A stretch of 7,884 nt of DNA, from NCBI GenBank assembly GCA_028877195.1, contig JAPPIL010000109.1, forward strand, positions 1-7,884, written 5' to 3'. The position numbers and the translations under genes were made by a program. The notes beneath the pieces are model-generated. The model made no database searches, was not told the origin of the DNA, and worked only from the letters and a program-made list of their open reading frames with translations. This stretch comes from Pseudomonadota bacterium. Its GTDB lineage: Bacteria > Bdellovibrionota_B > Oligoflexia > Oligoflexales > JAPPIL01. Numbering within the stretch: position 1 is the stretch's first letter; each line of letters begins with the position of its first letter. Shown in pieces: positions 6,435 through 7,884 of the stretch.

Positions 6435-7063
6435 TGTTGCGCTGTGTTGCCCTTGTTCTGCTTGCCTTGCCATTACCGTCGCCGCTCGCGGCGCAAGTAG
6501 AGTTACTCAGCACTAGCGGCACGACACATTCTTTCAAACAGTTGGCACAAGAAGTCTCGCAACGCACGAGTGTGAGTTTAGCGCCGCGACTACGGATAGT
6601 GAAGGATTTCAGACACCATGCTTGGGTTTGGATGGATGCAGCTCAACTCACCGCAGTGCACAAAATATCGCAATGGCTAAAGAAAGGTGGCATGCTCATC
6701 GTTAACGGCGACCCTCCCACCCCCATCACAGCCAAGACTTTCCCAGCGACACTTGGTAAATGGCAGCATGTGCCATTAGATAGCGCGTTGATGCGCAGTT
6801 TTTATTTGCTGAACAGTTTGCCTACTTGCCAAAACAAGAGTTGGCAGGTGTATATGTTTCACGAGCGTTTGACAATCGTAGCTATGCCGTATCCGTTACT
6901 TGCTTTTTTGCGCGATCAGCCGTCCAGCAAACACCCTTGTTTCACAACGCAAGATCGGGAAACGCATGTGCGAGTGTTCATCAATCTGCTGATGGTCGCT
7001 TTAGCTACCGACTACAAAAAAGATCAAGTGCATCTTCCCGAAATCCTCAAGCGTTTGCGTTAG
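6428..7063 (+). CDS. Secreted DUF4159-domain protein
   Basis: A 211-residue protein with an N-terminal signal peptide: hydrophobic run about 5-20 and an LAA-Q site, cleavage likely near residue 22. The rest matches the DUF4159 pattern as I know it: KKGGMLIVNGDPP (85-97), a strand-turn like that of class I glutamine amidotransferase folds; MRSFYLLNSLP (122-132), close to the family's hallmark RSFYLLDxxPG; and a C-terminal INLLMVALATDYKKDQVHLP (186-205), matching NLVMYALTGNYKADQVHVP-type endings. The family has no established biochemical activity but typically neighbours MoxR ATPase, DUF58 and vWA membrane proteins, suggesting an envelope role. ATG 6428 overlaps speA by 7 nt; the alternative ATG 6434 would give a TGATG stop-start junction. 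The vWA gene follows with no gap. Co-translation with speA is likely. Confidence 0.85.
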   Translation: MLMLRCVALVLLALPLPSPLAAQVELLSTSGTTHSFKQLAQEVSQRTSVSLAPRLRIVKDFRHHAWVWMDAAQLTAVHKISQWLKKGGMLIVNGDPPTPITAKTFPATLGKWQHVPLDSALMRSFYLLNSLPTCQNKSWQVYMFHERLTIVAMPYPLLAFLRDQPSSKHPCFTTQDRETHVRVFINLLMVALATDYKKDQVHLPEILKRLR

Positions 7064-7884
7064 ATGCTGTTGTTAGCACTAACATCGGTCGTTTGTGCTT
7101 TGCTCGCCCTCCGCTGGCGTAAGCAGTTGGGATTGCTAACCGCAAGTCTCGCAGCTCTATGTCGTTTTCTCTGGCTTGTGCCATTGCTGACGACTTTGTT
7201 TCCACAAACGATAAGCAGCGAAAAACCTGACAGTTTCAAACAGCAAACGATTCATGTCTTTGTTGACGATTCCACTAGCATGCAGGGCAAGCCATTGGCG
7301 CAAGCACGGCAGACGCTACAGTATCTACAGCAGCGTTGTAAGTCGTGCGACATACGAGTGTCATACCTATCATCCCTAACCAAAGACAAGAATTTCTCAC
7401 GCCTATCATTGGTGCTACCAAGTTGGTATGCGCAGATTGCTGCAGGAGATGCTTGGCTGCTGTTCACCGATGGCGGCGACTTTCAACCTTATCTTGAATG
7501 GCAAGCGGTGTTGCCAGCACCATCTAATCGCAGGGGGTTAGTTATCGGGGTGCCACCTCGTGTGGGTAAAAACATTTGGCTAGCGGGTTTTCACCTGCCA
7601 CACTTCGCTTTTGCTGATAGTGATAGCAACGCCGAAGTTGAAATCGGACAACAGGGGATAACGGGCAAGCAACAGGTGCAAGTGCAGATAGTCGCTGGTG
7701 ATGATGAAGTTTTGACCAGCAAGAATATCATGCTCCAGCAGGATAAGATCAGGGTGAATTTATCTGTGCCAGCCCGCAAGCAGGGCACGCACATTCTTAC
7801 GGCCAAACTCTTGCCACTGGCGGCGGAAACTAATACCTGGGATAACAGCAGGCAAAAGGCGTTAGAAATTTTACCAAACACGAC
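7064..7884 (+). CDS. Two-TM membrane protein with vWA-like domain, cut by the window edge
   Basis: Open from ATG 7064, immediately after the preceding TAG, to the end of the window: 273 residues with no stop, so the C-terminus is missing. Two N-terminal hydrophobic segments (about 2-17 and 22-48) anchor it. Residues 62-75 contain VFVDDSTSM, with a MIDAS-type DxSxS at 68-72, and LLFTDGGD (132-139) matches the later TDG strand, giving a compact von Willebrand A-like domain. Residues about 185-270 look like an Ig/CARDB-type beta domain ending in TNTWDNSRQKALEIL, similar to the E-N-x-x-N-N segment that precedes a glutamine-amidotransferase-like domain in BatA-type proteins; such a domain may lie beyond the edge. 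There is no ribosome binding site of note, so translational coupling to the DUF4159 gene is likely. Role unknown; by neighbourhood and family, cell-envelope related. Confidence 0.85.
   Translation, partial: MLLLALTSVVCALLALRWRKQLGLLTASLAALCRFLWLVPLLTTLFPQTISSEKPDSFKQQTIHVFVDDSTSMQGKPLAQARQTLQYLQQRCKSCDIRVSYLSSLTKDKNFSRLSLVLPSWYAQIAAGDAWLLFTDGGDFQPYLEWQAVLPAPSNRRGLVIGVPPRVGKNIWLAGFHLPHFAFADSDSNAEVEIGQQGITGKQQVQVQIVAGDDEVLTSKNIMLQQDKIRVNLSVPARKQGTHILTAKLLPLAAETNTWDNSRQKALEILPNT

Noticed and set aside
6480..6493. Perfect inverted repeat CGCCGCTCGCGGCG
   Set aside because: It lies within the signal peptide coding region of the DUF4159 gene, has no T-tract and is explained by G+C-rich Pro/Ala codons; it is too early in the gene to be a terminator.
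7591..7881. 96-codon minus-strand open frame at the right end
   Set aside because: It lies opposite the vWA-like gene, whose frame stays open from 7064 and carries recognisable motifs; the antisense product is Cys/Ser-rich and unrecognisable.

Overview
The window looks like ordinary bacterial chromosome at intermediate G+C. It carries six substantial genes plus one hypothetical gene, all tightly packed. The rsmD-coaD pair and a biosynthetic arginine decarboxylase that resembles E. coli SpeA along its length suggest a proteobacterium, most plausibly gammaproteobacterial. The EF-G, however, is of the type related to mitochondrial EF-G1 (spdEFG1-like), and a DUF4159/vWA cassette is present; both are best known from planctomycetes, deltaproteobacteria and similar groups. 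I therefore leave the lineage open. No tRNA, rRNA, CRISPR array, insertion sequence, integrase or phage gene was seen.

Layout. Bases 1-112 are non-coding as far as can be seen and contain a nine-C run. A minus-strand EF-G gene (113-2203) stands alone, outside a recognisable str operon. Divergent from it is a plus-strand gene for an uncharacterised single-pass membrane protein (2302-3375), preceded by a 14-codon mini-ORF with a much better ribosome binding site than the gene itself. That gene converges on a minus-strand rsmD-coaD operon (3419-4489), with a plausible intrinsic terminator between them. Divergent from rsmD is a plus-strand, apparently co-transcribed run of three genes. It begins with speA (4581-6434), itself preceded by an 8-codon mini-ORF that overlaps its start in an ATGA. 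A secreted DUF4159-domain protein (6428-7063) follows, overlapping speA by 7 nt. The third gene, a two-TM protein with a vWA-like domain, starts at 7064 directly after the DUF4159 stop and runs off the right edge.

Function. EF-G (translocation or ribosome recycling), RsmD (16S rRNA G966 methylation) and CoaD (coenzyme A synthesis) are housekeeping proteins. SpeA makes agmatine, the first step to putrescine by the arginine route. The DUF4159 and vWA proteins belong to the cell-envelope cassettes that commonly accompany MoxR ATPases and DUF58 proteins. Their overlapping linkage to speA, with no speB visible, is the least expected arrangement here. The two mini-ORFs are the main small-scale features not explained by the conventional gene list.
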